DNA of 64,000 nt from Cellulomonas terrae (GTDB taxonomy: Bacteria > Actinomycetota > Actinomycetes > Actinomycetales > Cellulomonadaceae), in the NCBI RefSeq assembly GCF_007990265.1, contig NZ_BJWH01000001.1, positions 1 through 64,000 of the forward strand, in the 5' to 3' direction. Position numbers and translations under genes: made by a program. Position 1 is the first letter of the stretch, and every line of letters begins with the position of its first letter. The notes beneath the pieces were generated by a model. The model searched no databases. It saw nothing but the letters and a program-made list of their open reading frames with translations, and had not been told where the DNA came from. Shown one piece after another: positions 26,767 through 34,833 of the stretch.

Positions 26767-27834
26767 TCACGGGCGCCGCCGGGCGCGGGCCTGGCGCCAC
26801 ACGGCCGCGGTGCCGATGAGGGCCACCGCCGCCCCCGCGGCCCCGAGCGCCGCGGCGTCCTTGGTGCCGACGCGCCGCCCGGCCACGGCGACCCGGCCCT
26901 GGACGCCCTCGAGCAGCACGTCCAGGCAGGCGGCGCTCGACCACCGCGCGGTCCAGCCCGCCTCGTGCAGCCGGTCGGCCGCGACGGTCCACGGGTAGAC
27001 GACGAACGCGAGCTCCGAGGCCGGCGCGGGCAGCACCCCGACACGGTGCAGGCGTTCAGCGGTGCCGAACGCGGTGGTCGCCGCCAGCTCGATCCGGCGC
27101 ATCCCGGCGGCCGCCTCGACGGCGGCCGGCTCGAGCACGTCGTCCGCGCCGACCGTGAGGGCGCCCGTGAGCCGGTGCGCCACCGCGAACCGGGCGGCGG
27201 CGGCAAGGTCCTCGACGTGCAGGAACTGCCACTGCCGGACGGCGCCACGCACCGTCAGCAGACGCGGCGCCTCGAAGTGCCGGGTCACGAACGTGTCGAT
27301 CCCGACCCCGACGACGGCCGCGGGACGCAGCACCGTGACGAGCGGGGCCTTGCGACGTCGAGCACGCTCCAGCACGGCCTCGGCGGCCAGGAGGTCGCCG
27401 ACCAGACCCTCGCGGGCCGCCTCGTCGGCGCGTGGCAGGGCGTCGGCGTCGTGGATCACAGGACGATCCGCCCACGCACCGTGCACGACGGCCGACCCGA
27501 TCGCGACGACGTGCCGGGCACCGACCGCCCGCGCGGCGCCGAGGACGCGCTGCGTGTGAGCGACCACGGCCGCCTCCCGCTCGCGACCGCCCTTCACCGG
27601 GGAGCCCACGAGGTCGCCCGGGTGCGCGACGAGCACCACCACGTCGGCACCGGCCAGCGCGTCGTGCGGGTCGTCGGCCGGGACCTCGTCGAGGGTGCGC
27701 ACCTGCTCGCCCCAGGCGGACGCGACCGCGGACGCGATCGGTCCCCGGCCGACGACGACGACGTCGTCCGCCGAGCCCGTCGACACACCGTCGCGTCGCG
27801 TGCTGCGCCCTGAGCGAATCTGCTCGCCCACCAT
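26767..27834 (-). CDS. NAD-dependent epimerase/dehydratase-like protein
   Basis: This 355-residue protein is an atypical extended SDR. The nucleotide loop reads V-V-V-G-R-G-P-I-A (about 25-33), lacking the full G-x-x-G-x-x-G. V-V-V-L-V-A-H-P-G-D, A-I-G-S-A-V-V-H-G-A and L-R-P-A-A-V-V-G follow the pattern of the family. A hydrophobic segment near the C-terminus (about 325-345) may be a membrane anchor. The usual Y-x-x-x-K is not seen, so activity is uncertain. The ATG at 27834 has GAGGG directly against it, so the true start may be GTG 27786. It is divergent from the DUF2342 gene. Confidence 0.75.
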   Translation of the reverse strand: MVGEQIRSGRSTRRDGVSTGSADDVVVVGRGPIASAVASAWGEQVRTLDEVPADDPHDALAGADVVVLVAHPGDLVGSPVKGGREREAAVVAHTQRVLGAARAVGARHVVAIGSAVVHGAWADRPVIHDADALPRADEAAREGLVGDLLAAEAVLERARRRKAPLVTVLRPAAVVGVGIDTFVTRHFEAPRLLTVRGAVRQWQFLHVEDLAAAARFAVAHRLTGALTVGADDVLEPAAVEAAAGMRRIELAATTAFGTAERLHRVGVLPAPASELAFVVYPWTVAADRLHEAGWTARWSSAACLDVLLEGVQGRVAVAGRRVGTKDAAALGAAGAAVALIGTAAVWRQARARRRP

Positions 27835-27899
27835 CCCTCGTTCCTGTGCTGCGCGGTTACCGTGGTTCGCAGCCGGCCCTATCGTCGCAGGAGGTCCAC

Positions 27900-29300
27900 G
27901 TGAGCCCCGACAACTCCGCCGTCCCGGGAGCCGATGGTGGCGTGCCCGCCTGGGAGCAGGTGATGCGCGCGATGCTGGGTGACGGCGCCGACGAGGCGAT
28001 CCGCGAGCTGCAGGAACGCGGCTTCGACCCCGGCGCGATGGCCGCCGCCTCCGGTCTCCCCGACGACCCGGCGGCCCTCCAGCAGGTGTTCGCGCAGGTC
28101 CAGGCCCTGCTGGCTGCGTCGGGCGACGACCCGGTCAACTGGCAGATGGCGCACGACCTCGCCCGCCAGCAGGCCGCGGCGGGCGGCGACCCGTCCCTGA
28201 CCGCCGCCCAGACCCGCCAGGTCCTCGACGCGCTCGCCGTCGCCGAGCTGTGGCTCGACGCAGCCACGGACCTGCCGCCGTCGACGGGCACCCCGCGGGC
28301 GTGGAGCCGCGCGGAGTGGGTCGAGGCGACCCTGCCGACGTGGCGCACCCTGACCGAGCCGGTCGCGTCCTCGCTGTCCGTCGCGCTCGTCGGTGCGCTC
28401 GGTGGCGCGCTGCCCGAGGGAGCACCGGAGGACCTCGCGCTCCCCGGCGGGATCGAGCCCGGCCAGCTCCTGCGCCAGCTCGGGTCGGCCGTGTTCGGCA
28501 TGCAGGTCGGCCAGGCGGCGGGCACTCTCGCGCACGAGGTGTTCGGCACGACCGACATCGGCCTCCCGCTGCTCGACCGGCCGACGCCCGCGCTCGTGGC
28601 CGCCAACGTCGACGCGTTCGCCGAGGGGCTGGACGCGCCGGCCGAGGAGGTCCGGCTCTTCCTCGCCCTCCGCGAGGCCGCCGCCACCCGCCTGTTCACG
28701 CACGTGCCCTGGCTGCGGGCCCACCTGCTCGCCACCGTCGAGGCGTACGCGCGCGGCATCACCATCGACGCCGACCAGCTCGAGGAGGCCGTGCGCTCGA
28801 TCGACGTGACCGACACCGCGGCGCTCCAGCAGGCGCTGTCGGGCGGCGTCTTCGCGCCGCACACCACCCCCGCGCAGAAGGCAGCGCTCGAACGGCTCGA
28901 GACGGCGCTCGCCCTCGTCGAGGGCTGGGTCGACGAGGTCACCGCGACGGCCGCACTTCCCCACCTGCCCCACACGATGGCCTTGCGCGAGATGATCCGC
29001 CGTCGTCGTGCCGCCGGCGGGCCGGCGGAGCAGACGTTCGCCAACCTCGTCGGTCTCGAGCTGCGACCTCGCCGGCTCCGGGACGCCGCGGCGCTCTGGG
29101 CGCAGATCACCCGCGACAACGGAGCGACGGCCCGAGACGCCGTCTGGGACCACCCCGACCTGCTGCCCGGCACCGAGGACCTGGACGACCCCGCCGGCTA
29201 CGCGGCCCGCCGGGCGACCGCCGTCGACGACGCCGCCGAGGTGGACCGTGCTCTCGCGGAGATCCTCGGCGAGGACCCGAACGCCGACCCCGCCCCCTGA
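27900..29300 (+). CDS. DUF2342 / Zincin_2 family protein
   Basis: This 466-residue protein belongs to the actinobacterial DUF2342 family, annotated as a zinc-dependent metalloprotease. It shows the family pattern G-A-L-G-G-A-L-P-E-G, G-S-A-V-F-G-M-Q-V-G-Q-A-A-G, and T-D-I-G-L-P-L. The segment where a zinc motif would be expected reads R258-E-A-A-A262-T-R-L-F, so both His of an H-E-x-x-H are missing here. Protease activity is therefore doubtful on sequence alone. It has no signal peptide. GTG 27900 has a perfect AGGAGG ribosome site at five-base spacing. It is convergent with the YgjP-like metallopeptidase gene. Confidence 0.88.
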   Translation: MSPDNSAVPGADGGVPAWEQVMRAMLGDGADEAIRELQERGFDPGAMAAASGLPDDPAALQQVFAQVQALLAASGDDPVNWQMAHDLARQQAAAGGDPSLTAAQTRQVLDALAVAELWLDAATDLPPSTGTPRAWSRAEWVEATLPTWRTLTEPVASSLSVALVGALGGALPEGAPEDLALPGGIEPGQLLRQLGSAVFGMQVGQAAGTLAHEVFGTTDIGLPLLDRPTPALVAANVDAFAEGLDAPAEEVRLFLALREAAATRLFTHVPWLRAHLLATVEAYARGITIDADQLEEAVRSIDVTDTAALQQALSGGVFAPHTTPAQKAALERLETALALVEGWVDEVTATAALPHLPHTMALREMIRRRRAAGGPAEQTFANLVGLELRPRRLRDAAALWAQITRDNGATARDAVWDHPDLLPGTEDLDDPAGYAARRATAVDDAAEVDRALAEILGEDPNADPAP

Positions 29301-29370
29301 CCCGCACGCCGCGCGCCCTGGTGCGTGGCGAGCGTGCCGGCCTCGGCTCTGCCCTCTGACCGGGCGAGCC

Positions 29371-30099
29371 TCAGCTCCGGCGCTCGGACTCCAGGTCGTC
29401 GAGCTCGAGCTCCAGCTGACCGACCGGCCCGTCGTCGATCTCGTCGTCGGCCGGGAAGTCCTCGACGTCCACCTCGTCGGCGACGACGCCGTCCGGCTCC
29501 TCGATCCCGCCGTCGTCGACCTCGTCCACGACGTCGTCCTCACCCACGACGTCGTCGGCCTCGGCCGCGTCGGGCGGGACGTGCGCTCCCCGCTCCGCCG
29601 CGTAGGCGTACCCCTCCAGGAACCCGCGTGCCCGCAGCGTACGGGGGTAGGCGTCGAGCACCGCCCAGAAGTCCGGTCCGTGCCCGGCGTGCAGCAGGTG
29701 CGCCAGCTCGTGGAGCAGCACGTAGTCGAGCACCCACCGCGGCATGCCGCGCACACGGTCGGAGATCCGGATGGTGCCGTCCGACGGGGTGCAGGACCCC
29801 CATCGCCGCCCCTGGTTGGTCGACCACCGGACCGTGGTCGGCCGCGCCCGCCCGTCCAGGTACTTCACCGACAGCTCCGTCGCCCGCGCCATCAGCTCGT
29901 CGTCCGACGGCCGCCGCCGCCGTTCCTGTGCCGCGAGCCGGGCCAGCATGCGGCGCACCCACTCGTTCTCCTGTGCCCGCGTGAACCGTGCCGGGATGGC
30001 CACGATCGTGCGCTCGCCCTCGCGCCAGGCCGTCACCGTGCGCACGCGCTTGCGTGAGCGGCGGATCTCCACCTGCGACAGGTCCTGCGTGGGCTGCAC
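29371..30099 (-). CDS. YgjP-like (DUF45) metallopeptidase with acidic tail
   Basis: This 242-residue protein carries the DUF45/WSS1-type metallopeptidase core. R-W-G-S-C-T (99-104) is followed by H130-E-L-A-H134-x5-H140-G-x-x-F-W, giving three zinc-binding His and the catalytic Glu131. Residues about 172-240 are an acidic Asp/Glu/Val-rich tail with few other residues, probably disordered. The GTG start at 30099 has no ribosome site, but TAGCGT lies six bases upstream on the same strand, which fits a leaderless transcript. The substrate is unknown; WSS1 relatives act on DNA-protein crosslinks, but that should not be transferred automatically. Confidence 0.9.
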   Translation of the reverse strand: MQPTQDLSQVEIRRSRKRVRTVTAWREGERTIVAIPARFTRAQENEWVRRMLARLAAQERRRRPSDDELMARATELSVKYLDGRARPTTVRWSTNQGRRWGSCTPSDGTIRISDRVRGMPRWVLDYVLLHELAHLLHAGHGPDFWAVLDAYPRTLRARGFLEGYAYAAERGAHVPPDAAEADDVVGEDDVVDEVDDGGIEEPDGVVADEVDVEDFPADDEIDDGPVGQLELELDDLESERRS

Positions 30100-30290
30100 G
30101 GAAGAACGCTAGCGCGGGACGCCCACGCGGCCCTGTTCACCCATCGCCGCACGGCGCGTCCTGCACGATTCCGCGGGCTGTGGGCGCCCCGACTACTACT
30201 GTGAAGGTCGCGCGGGCGTGGCTGCACCACCACGCCCGGCCGCCGGCCGGCGGTTCCCCGGTCCGGTGCAGGACACCGAGGGAGGGCCCC

Positions 30291-30449
30291 ATGGCAGAGA
30301 CATATGCAGGAGAGTTCTACTGCGTGAAGTGCAAGGAGAAGCGCCAGGCGGAGGGAGACGTCGTCGTCTCCGAGTCCGGTCGGAGGATGGCCAAGGCCGT
30401 CTGTCCGGTCTGCGGCACCAAGCTCAACCGCATCCTCGGCAAGGCCTGA
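30291..30449 (+). CDS. DUF5679 zinc-ribbon small protein
   Basis: This 52-residue protein has two C-x2-C knuckles: C-V-K-C near the N-terminus and C-P-V-C near residue 38. It is Lys-rich, which fits a zinc-ribbon nucleic-acid- or protein-binding module (DUF5679). A strong GGAGGG ribosome site lies four bases before the ATG. The 191 bases upstream back to the divergent metallopeptidase start hold only a TACTAC-type -10 box (about 30192-30199) and no gene. The next gene is the ThiF-like protein, 110 bases downstream. Confidence 0.88.
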   Translation: MAETYAGEFYCVKCKEKRQAEGDVVVSESGRRMAKAVCPVCGTKLNRILGKA

Positions 30450-30559
30450 GCTCCACCGCGTCGCCCGAGGGCATCGTCCGTCCGGACGGTGCCCTTCGGC
30501 ATGTCCGGAGGCTGTGGATGACGGGCGCGGGCACCGGCTGACGCTGCCAGAGTGACGCC

Positions 30560-31579
30560 ATGCGACTGCGTACCGGGCTACGGGTGCTGCGACGCGGCGC
30601 CACGGAGCTCCAGGTGGGGACCGACCCCCGGTGGGCGGTCCGTCTGCCTGACCTCACCCCGGCCGAGGCGGACCTGCTCCAGACCGTCGACGCGCGGACG
30701 GACCTGACCAGGCTCGCGCACCTCGTCGCCGGGCACGACGTCGACCCGGGCAGGGTGCGGGCACTCGTCGACGCCCTGACCGAGGCACGACTGACGACCG
30801 ACGGCCCCCCGCGTGCCGTCCTGCGCGGACCGGCGGCCGTGGACGCCGCGGTGTGGTCCCTGCTGCGCGCCGACGGGGACGGCGACGGGGTCGTCCGGGC
30901 GCGGGCGGACCGGGTCGTCGCGGTCCTCGGGCTGGGCCCGACCGGGCTCGGCATCGCCGTCGGCCTCGCCGCGGCGGGGGTGGGCACGCTGCTCGTCGAC
31001 GACGACCGGCCGGTGCGGTCGACGGACGTCGGTCCGAGCGGGTACCGGTGGGCCGACGCCGGCGCCGTGCGCGAGCACGTGGCTGCGCGGCTGCTGCGGG
31101 ACGTCGCCCCGCACGTGTCCACCAGCTCGGACACGAGCCCCGACGTCGTCGTGCTCGTCGAGGACGGGGCGGCGGATCCCGGGCGCGGGCCTGTCCTCGT
31201 CGCCCGGGGCGTCGCCCACCTCGGCATCGTCGTCCGCGAGGCCGACACGGTCGTCGGTCCGTTCGTCGCGCCCGGCACCGGTCCGTGCCTGCGCTGCCTC
31301 GACCTGCACCGCGCCGACACCGACCCGTCCTGGCCCACGATCGCCGCGCAGCTCCAGGTCGGTGGGATGGCCGACGAGGCCGGACCCGTCGTCGCCGTCT
31401 GCGCCGGGCTCGGCGCTGCGGCCGTGCTGGCGCACCTCGACCGTGCCCCGGGCCTCGCGCCGGGTGCCACGTTCGAGGTGGCGCTGCCGGACGCGGTGCC
31501 GCGCAGACGCACGTGGGCGGTGCACCCCGAGTGCGGGTGCACCGCCCTGCCGGCGTCGCTGGTGGGCGCGCCGGGCTGA
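30560..31579 (+). CDS. ThiF/E1-like protein resembling TOMM cyclodehydratase partner
   Basis: This 339-residue protein has a winged-helix-like N-terminal region (about 1-80) and a Rossmann domain with G124-x-G126-x2-G129 in V-L-G-L-G-P-T-G. G-P-F-V-A-P-G-T-G-P-C-L-R-C-L follows, with Cys243/Cys246. A late C-G-C pair near residue 328 could complete a zinc site. The layout matches E1-like proteins that bind TOMM leader peptides, but no precursor peptide, YcaO or dehydrogenase gene is nearby. It lies in the conserved actinobacterial whiB7-uvrD2 neighbourhood and may have a housekeeping role instead. The 3' end faces whiB7, ten bases away. Confidence 0.8.
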   Translation: MRLRTGLRVLRRGATELQVGTDPRWAVRLPDLTPAEADLLQTVDARTDLTRLAHLVAGHDVDPGRVRALVDALTEARLTTDGPPRAVLRGPAAVDAAVWSLLRADGDGDGVVRARADRVVAVLGLGPTGLGIAVGLAAAGVGTLLVDDDRPVRSTDVGPSGYRWADAGAVREHVAARLLRDVAPHVSTSSDTSPDVVVLVEDGAADPGRGPVLVARGVAHLGIVVREADTVVGPFVAPGTGPCLRCLDLHRADTDPSWPTIAAQLQVGGMADEAGPVVAVCAGLGAAAVLAHLDRAPGLAPGATFEVALPDAVPRRRTWAVHPECGCTALPASLVGAPG

Positions 31580-31588
31580 TCGCGACCG

Positions 31589-31939
31589 TCAGGCCGCGGG
31601 TGCTGCGTTCTTCCGGGGGCGACCACGACCACGCTTGGTCGCGACCACCACACCGCCGACGAACACCTCGCCGCCCCACACGCCCCACGGCTCGGCACGC
31701 TCGATGGCACCGGCCAGGCACCCCTCCATCAGCGGGCACTCGCGGCACAGAGCCTTGGCGCGCTCGACCTCGGCGGTGCGCTCGGCGAACCAGAGCTCGG
31801 GGTCGCCCGCCCGGCACGGGATGAAGTCGGCGACGAGCTGGTCGAACGTCTGGCGGTCGTCGGTCGTCGAAGTGTCGGTGACGGGCCACTGGCCGGATCC
31901 GCCCTGGTTCACCGTGTCGAGCAGCGTCGTGAGCCGCAC
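31589..31939 (-). CDS. whiB7: Transcriptional regulator WhiB7
   Basis: This 116-residue Wbl protein binds a [4Fe-4S] cluster through Cys42, Cys65, Cys68 and Cys74. It has the G-V-W-G-G turn (86-90) used to contact the main sigma factor, and a C-terminal AT-hook R-G-R-G-R-P-R-K (103-110), which is specific to WhiB7. WhiB7 activates intrinsic antibiotic-resistance genes after ribosome stress and autoregulates. GTG 31939 has an AGGAGG site five bases upstream. The gene sits next to uvrD2, mycoredoxin and nudC, the same order as in mycobacteria. Its roughly 390-base leader contains an upstream ORF and a terminator (see separate entries). Confidence 0.95.
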   Translation of the reverse strand: MRLTTLLDTVNQGGSGQWPVTDTSTTDDRQTFDQLVADFIPCRAGDPELWFAERTAEVERAKALCRECPLMEGCLAGAIERAEPWGVWGGEVFVGGVVVATKRGRGRPRKNAAPAA

Positions 31940-32030
31940 GATGTCCTCCTGATGTCCTTGCTGGTGAGCGTGTTGCGTCGGTGCCGGACCGACTGCCAAC
32001 CCGTCCACCCGAGTCATCGGGAGAACAGAA

Positions 32031-32063
32031 AGGCCGCGGGTCCGAGTTCGGACTCCGCGGCCT
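32031..32063 (-). terminator. Attenuator terminator in the whiB7 leader
   Basis: On the minus strand a 15-bp stem (32055-32063 plus 32048-32053 with 32031-32039 plus 32040-32045, one-base bulge) with a two-base loop is followed by TTTCTGTTCT. This is a good intrinsic terminator lying 92 bases before the whiB7 start and 16 bases after the upstream ORF stop. whiB7 genes of other actinobacteria are controlled by such a conditional terminator. Confidence 0.8.
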
Positions 32064-32078
32064 GTGCCTCGTTCGAGG

Positions 32079-32264
32079 TCAGATCATGGGAGTCCTGGTC
32101 AGGTGCGTGCGGGGATCCGTCGCCGTGCGACGCTTCGACCCGCCGAAGAGCTCGAGGGCGCCGCCGCCGATGGGCAGAGCGATCCCCTGGAACCAGACCG
32201 TGGTGGGCGCGACAGATCGCGGCAGGAACGCGTACGCGTTCGGCATGTCGATCTTTGTGTTCAT
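32079..32264 (-). CDS. Upstream ORF in the whiB7 leader
   Basis: This 61-codon ORF on the whiB7 transcript starts with ATG behind a GAGGGGG site and ends 16 bases before the attenuator stem. The peptide starts M-N-T-K-I-D-M-P-N and is moderately hydrophobic in the middle, with a basic Arg/Thr-rich end. It resembles no known domain. In mycobacteria and streptomycetes a translated upstream ORF lets ribosome-targeting antibiotics prevent terminator formation and so induce whiB7. The same logic is inferred here. A small hairpin (32067-32071 with 32074-32078) directly after the stop could compete with the terminator. Confidence 0.65.
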   Translation of the reverse strand: MNTKIDMPNAYAFLPRSVAPTTVWFQGIALPIGGGALELFGGSKRRTATDPRTHLTRTPMI

Positions 32265-32334
32265 CGGTGCACCCACCCCCTCTCCGGCTCGGACCCTCGC
32301 CCTTCGGCGCGGTCCCTCAACAAGGACGTCGCCC

Positions 32335-32373
32335 AGACTAGGACCGGCCTCACACGGGGGACAACCGAATAAA
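32335..32373 (-). promoter_or_regulatory. WhiB7-type autoregulated promoter
   Basis: On the minus strand the order is an AT-rich patch (32367-32373), TTGTCC (-35, 32359-32364), an 18-base spacer, and TAGTCT (-10, 32335-32340). WhiB7-activated promoters are recognised by an AT-rich element just upstream of the -35 box, which the AT-hook contacts. In this very GC-rich DNA the patch stands out. Transcription would start near 32328. Confidence 0.7.
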
Positions 32374-32413
32374 CGAACTTTCGCCGACGAGTTTCTGCCA
32401 TCGCCCGATCGGC

Positions 32414-34414
32414 TCAACGAGCGGGTTCGCGCACGGTGGCTCGGACGGCAGCCAGCACGTCCTCGCCGATGTCCGCGAGCGTCATCGGACCGACGCCACG
32501 CACCGAGCCCAGCTCCTCGAGCGTGCTGGGGCACCGCTCGGCGATCGCGCGGATGGTCGCGCTGGTCAGGACGGACGCCGGCTGACGGCGCAGCTCGGCG
32601 GCGTGCGCGTCACGCCAGGCGGTCAGGCCGTCGACCACCGCCTGCTGACGCACGTCGAGGTCACGCCGCGGGACACCCGGCCTGCGCCGCTCGTCGGGCC
32701 ACAGGTCCGTGAGGAACCGCGACACGCCTCGGCTCGCCCGCGCCCGCGGGTGGCGGGCACGGGAGTACGACAGCTGCAGGTGCTCGCGAGCACGGGTGAT
32801 CCCGACGTAGAGCAGGCGCCGCTCCTCCGCAACGGTCGCGTCCGTCTGCGCCTGGACCGTCGGCAGCAGACCGTCCGACAGCCCGACGAGGAACACCGCG
32901 TCCCACTCGAGGCCCTTGGCGGCGTGCAGCGACGCGAGGGTCACGCCCTCGACGGTCGGTGCGTGCTGGGCCGCGGCGCGCTCGTCGAGCTCGGCGACGA
33001 GGTCGGAGACGGTGGGCGGTCCGTCGCCCGTCGGGGGCGCGGCGGCGAGCGCGTCCGCGAGGGTGACGAGGGCCTGCAGCGCATCCCACCGCTCACGGCT
33101 CGCTCCCCTGCCCTCCGGGGGGACGTCGGTCCAGCCCGCGCTGCGCAGGATGTCCCGGACGGACTCCGGCATCGGCGTCGCCGGGTCCGCCGCGCGAGCG
33201 CCGCCCCGCAGCAGGACCATCGCCTTGCGCACGTCCGCGCGGGCGAAGAAGCGAGCGTTCCCGCGCACCTGGTACGCGATCCCGCGGTCCGCCAGCGCCG
33301 CCTCGAACGCCTCCGACTGCGCGTTGGTCCGGTACAGCACCGCGATGTCGGCGGCGGCCACGCCGCTGCGCACCAAGGCCGCGATCGCGTCCGTGACCCC
33401 GGCGGCCTCGGCCTCGTCGTCCGGGTAGGTCACGTACGAGACGTCCGGGCCGTCCGGTCGCTGCGCCCGCAGCTCCAGCGGCGCCGGACCGCCCGCCTTC
33501 CGGGCCGCGTGCATCACGTGGTTGGCCAGGGACACCACCTGCGGGGTGGAGCGGTAGTCCCGGACCAGCTCCACCGTGGTCGCGCGCGGGTAGGTCCGGG
33601 TGAACGTCGTGAGGTGGTGGGCGGACGCCCCGGCGAACGAGTAGATGGTCTGGCTCGGGTCGCCGACGACGCACAGCTCCTGCCGGCCGCCCAGCCACTG
33701 GTCGAGCAGGTACTGCTGCAACGGGCTGACGTCCTGGTACTCGTCGACCACGAAGTGCTGGTACTGCTCCCGGACCGAGTCGGCGACGTCCCGCCGCTCG
33801 GCCAGCATCGCCGCGAGCAGGAGCAGCACGTCCTCGAAGTCGATGACGCCCTGCTGGTCCTTGGCGGACTCGTACGCCGCCATCAGGCGTGCCACCGACT
33901 GCGGGTCGGTACCACCCGGGCCCGGTCGGTCCGTCGCGGCGGCGGCCTTGGCGTAGTCGTCGGCGGTGACCAGGCTGACCTTGGCCCACTCGATCTCGGA
34001 CGCGAGGTCCCGCACGCTCTCGCGGTCCGTCTCCAGGCCGACCAGCTGGGCCGCGTGCGCGACGAGCTTGACCTTCTGCTCGACGATGCGCGGCGGCGGA
34101 CCGCCGACGACCTTGGGCCAGAAGAACCCGAGCTGCCGCAGGGCGGCCGCGTGGAACGTGCGGGCCTGGACCCCGGGGGCGCCGAGCAGCCGCAGGCGGG
34201 TGCGCATCTCCCCGGCGGCGCGGGCGGTGAACGTCACCGCGAGCACGTTGGCGGGGCGGTAGGCGCCGACCTGGATGCCGTATGCGATGCGGTGCGTGAT
34301 CGCGCGCGTCTTGCCCGTTCCCGCACCGGCGAGCACGCGCACGGGTCCCCGGAGCGTGGTGGCGACGGCACGCTGCTCGGGGTCGAGCGCGTCCAGGAGG
34401 GCTTCGGCGGACAT
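32414..34414 (-). CDS. uvrD2: ATP-dependent DNA helicase UvrD2
   Basis: This 666-residue superfamily 1 helicase has G-A-G-T-G-K-T (Walker A, about residue 32), V-V-D-E-Y-Q-D-V-S (motif II), G-D-P-S-Q-T-I-Y-S-F (motif III), and T-L-A-S-L-H-A-A-K-G-L-E-W. The end of the protein (about 585-666) is an HRDC domain with E-L-G-S-V-R-G-V-G-P. This UvrD-plus-HRDC arrangement is the actinobacterial UvrD2. The ATG at 34414 has GAGACT seven bases upstream and no clear ribosome site, so it may be leaderless. It is transcribed towards whiB7 but separated by the whiB7 promoter region. Role: DNA repair and unwinding. Confidence 0.96.
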   Translation of the reverse strand: MSAEALLDALDPEQRAVATTLRGPVRVLAGAGTGKTRAITHRIAYGIQVGAYRPANVLAVTFTARAAGEMRTRLRLLGAPGVQARTFHAAALRQLGFFWPKVVGGPPPRIVEQKVKLVAHAAQLVGLETDRESVRDLASEIEWAKVSLVTADDYAKAAAATDRPGPGGTDPQSVARLMAAYESAKDQQGVIDFEDVLLLLAAMLAERRDVADSVREQYQHFVVDEYQDVSPLQQYLLDQWLGGRQELCVVGDPSQTIYSFAGASAHHLTTFTRTYPRATTVELVRDYRSTPQVVSLANHVMHAARKAGGPAPLELRAQRPDGPDVSYVTYPDDEAEAAGVTDAIAALVRSGVAAADIAVLYRTNAQSEAFEAALADRGIAYQVRGNARFFARADVRKAMVLLRGGARAADPATPMPESVRDILRSAGWTDVPPEGRGASRERWDALQALVTLADALAAAPPTGDGPPTVSDLVAELDERAAAQHAPTVEGVTLASLHAAKGLEWDAVFLVGLSDGLLPTVQAQTDATVAEERRLLYVGITRAREHLQLSYSRARHPRARASRGVSRFLTDLWPDERRRPGVPRRDLDVRQQAVVDGLTAWRDAHAAELRRQPASVLTSATIRAIAERCPSTLEELGSVRGVGPMTLADIGEDVLAAVRATVREPAR

Positions 34415-34572
34415 CGGGCACAGTCTCTCAGCACCTGCCGACACCCTGGTCGCCGGCCTGTGCACGTCGGGTACCGTCACCCGTCCGTGCGACGCGGGAA
34501 GAACCGGTGGCGCGCGAACGTTGGATGCCCTGGGCGACGACCGCGCCCGACCGCTTCGACCCCGAGGGACCG

Positions 34573-34833
34573 ATGACCACGCAGACCCTGCCCGACGCCG
34601 GCACCATCACGATGTACTCCACGACGTGGTGCGGCTACTGCCGCCGGCTGAAGACGCAGCTCGACTCGGCGGGGATCGGCTACACCGAGGTGAACATCGA
34701 GGAGCACGCCGACGCGGCGTCGCTGGTCGAGTCCCTCAACGACGGCAACCAGACGGTCCCGACGGTGGTGTTCCCCGACGGCACGGCAGCCACGAACCCG
34801 TCGCTCGCGCAGGTCCGCGCCCGCCTCAGCTGA
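34573..34833 (+). CDS. Mycoredoxin (glutaredoxin-like)
   Basis: This 86-residue protein has a glutaredoxin/thioredoxin fold with the active site C-G-Y-C near residue 20, followed by the T-V-P-T-V-V-F-P-D-G cis-proline region. Mycoredoxins use mycothiol to reduce protein-mycothiol mixed disulfides in the cytoplasm. The ATG at 34573 lies after GAGGGA; in-frame upstream sequence does not match the family. Its 3' end overlaps the convergent nudC by eight bases. The position beside uvrD2 and nudC matches the mycobacterial mrx1 locus. Confidence 0.93.
   Translation: MTTQTLPDAGTITMYSTTWCGYCRRLKTQLDSAGIGYTEVNIEEHADAASLVESLNDGNQTVPTVVFPDGTAATNPSLAQVRARLS

Noticed and set aside
30560..31579. Possible TOMM/thiopeptide biosynthetic cluster
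   Set aside because: Only the E1-like protein is present; no precursor peptide, YcaO cyclodehydratase or dehydrogenase nearby.
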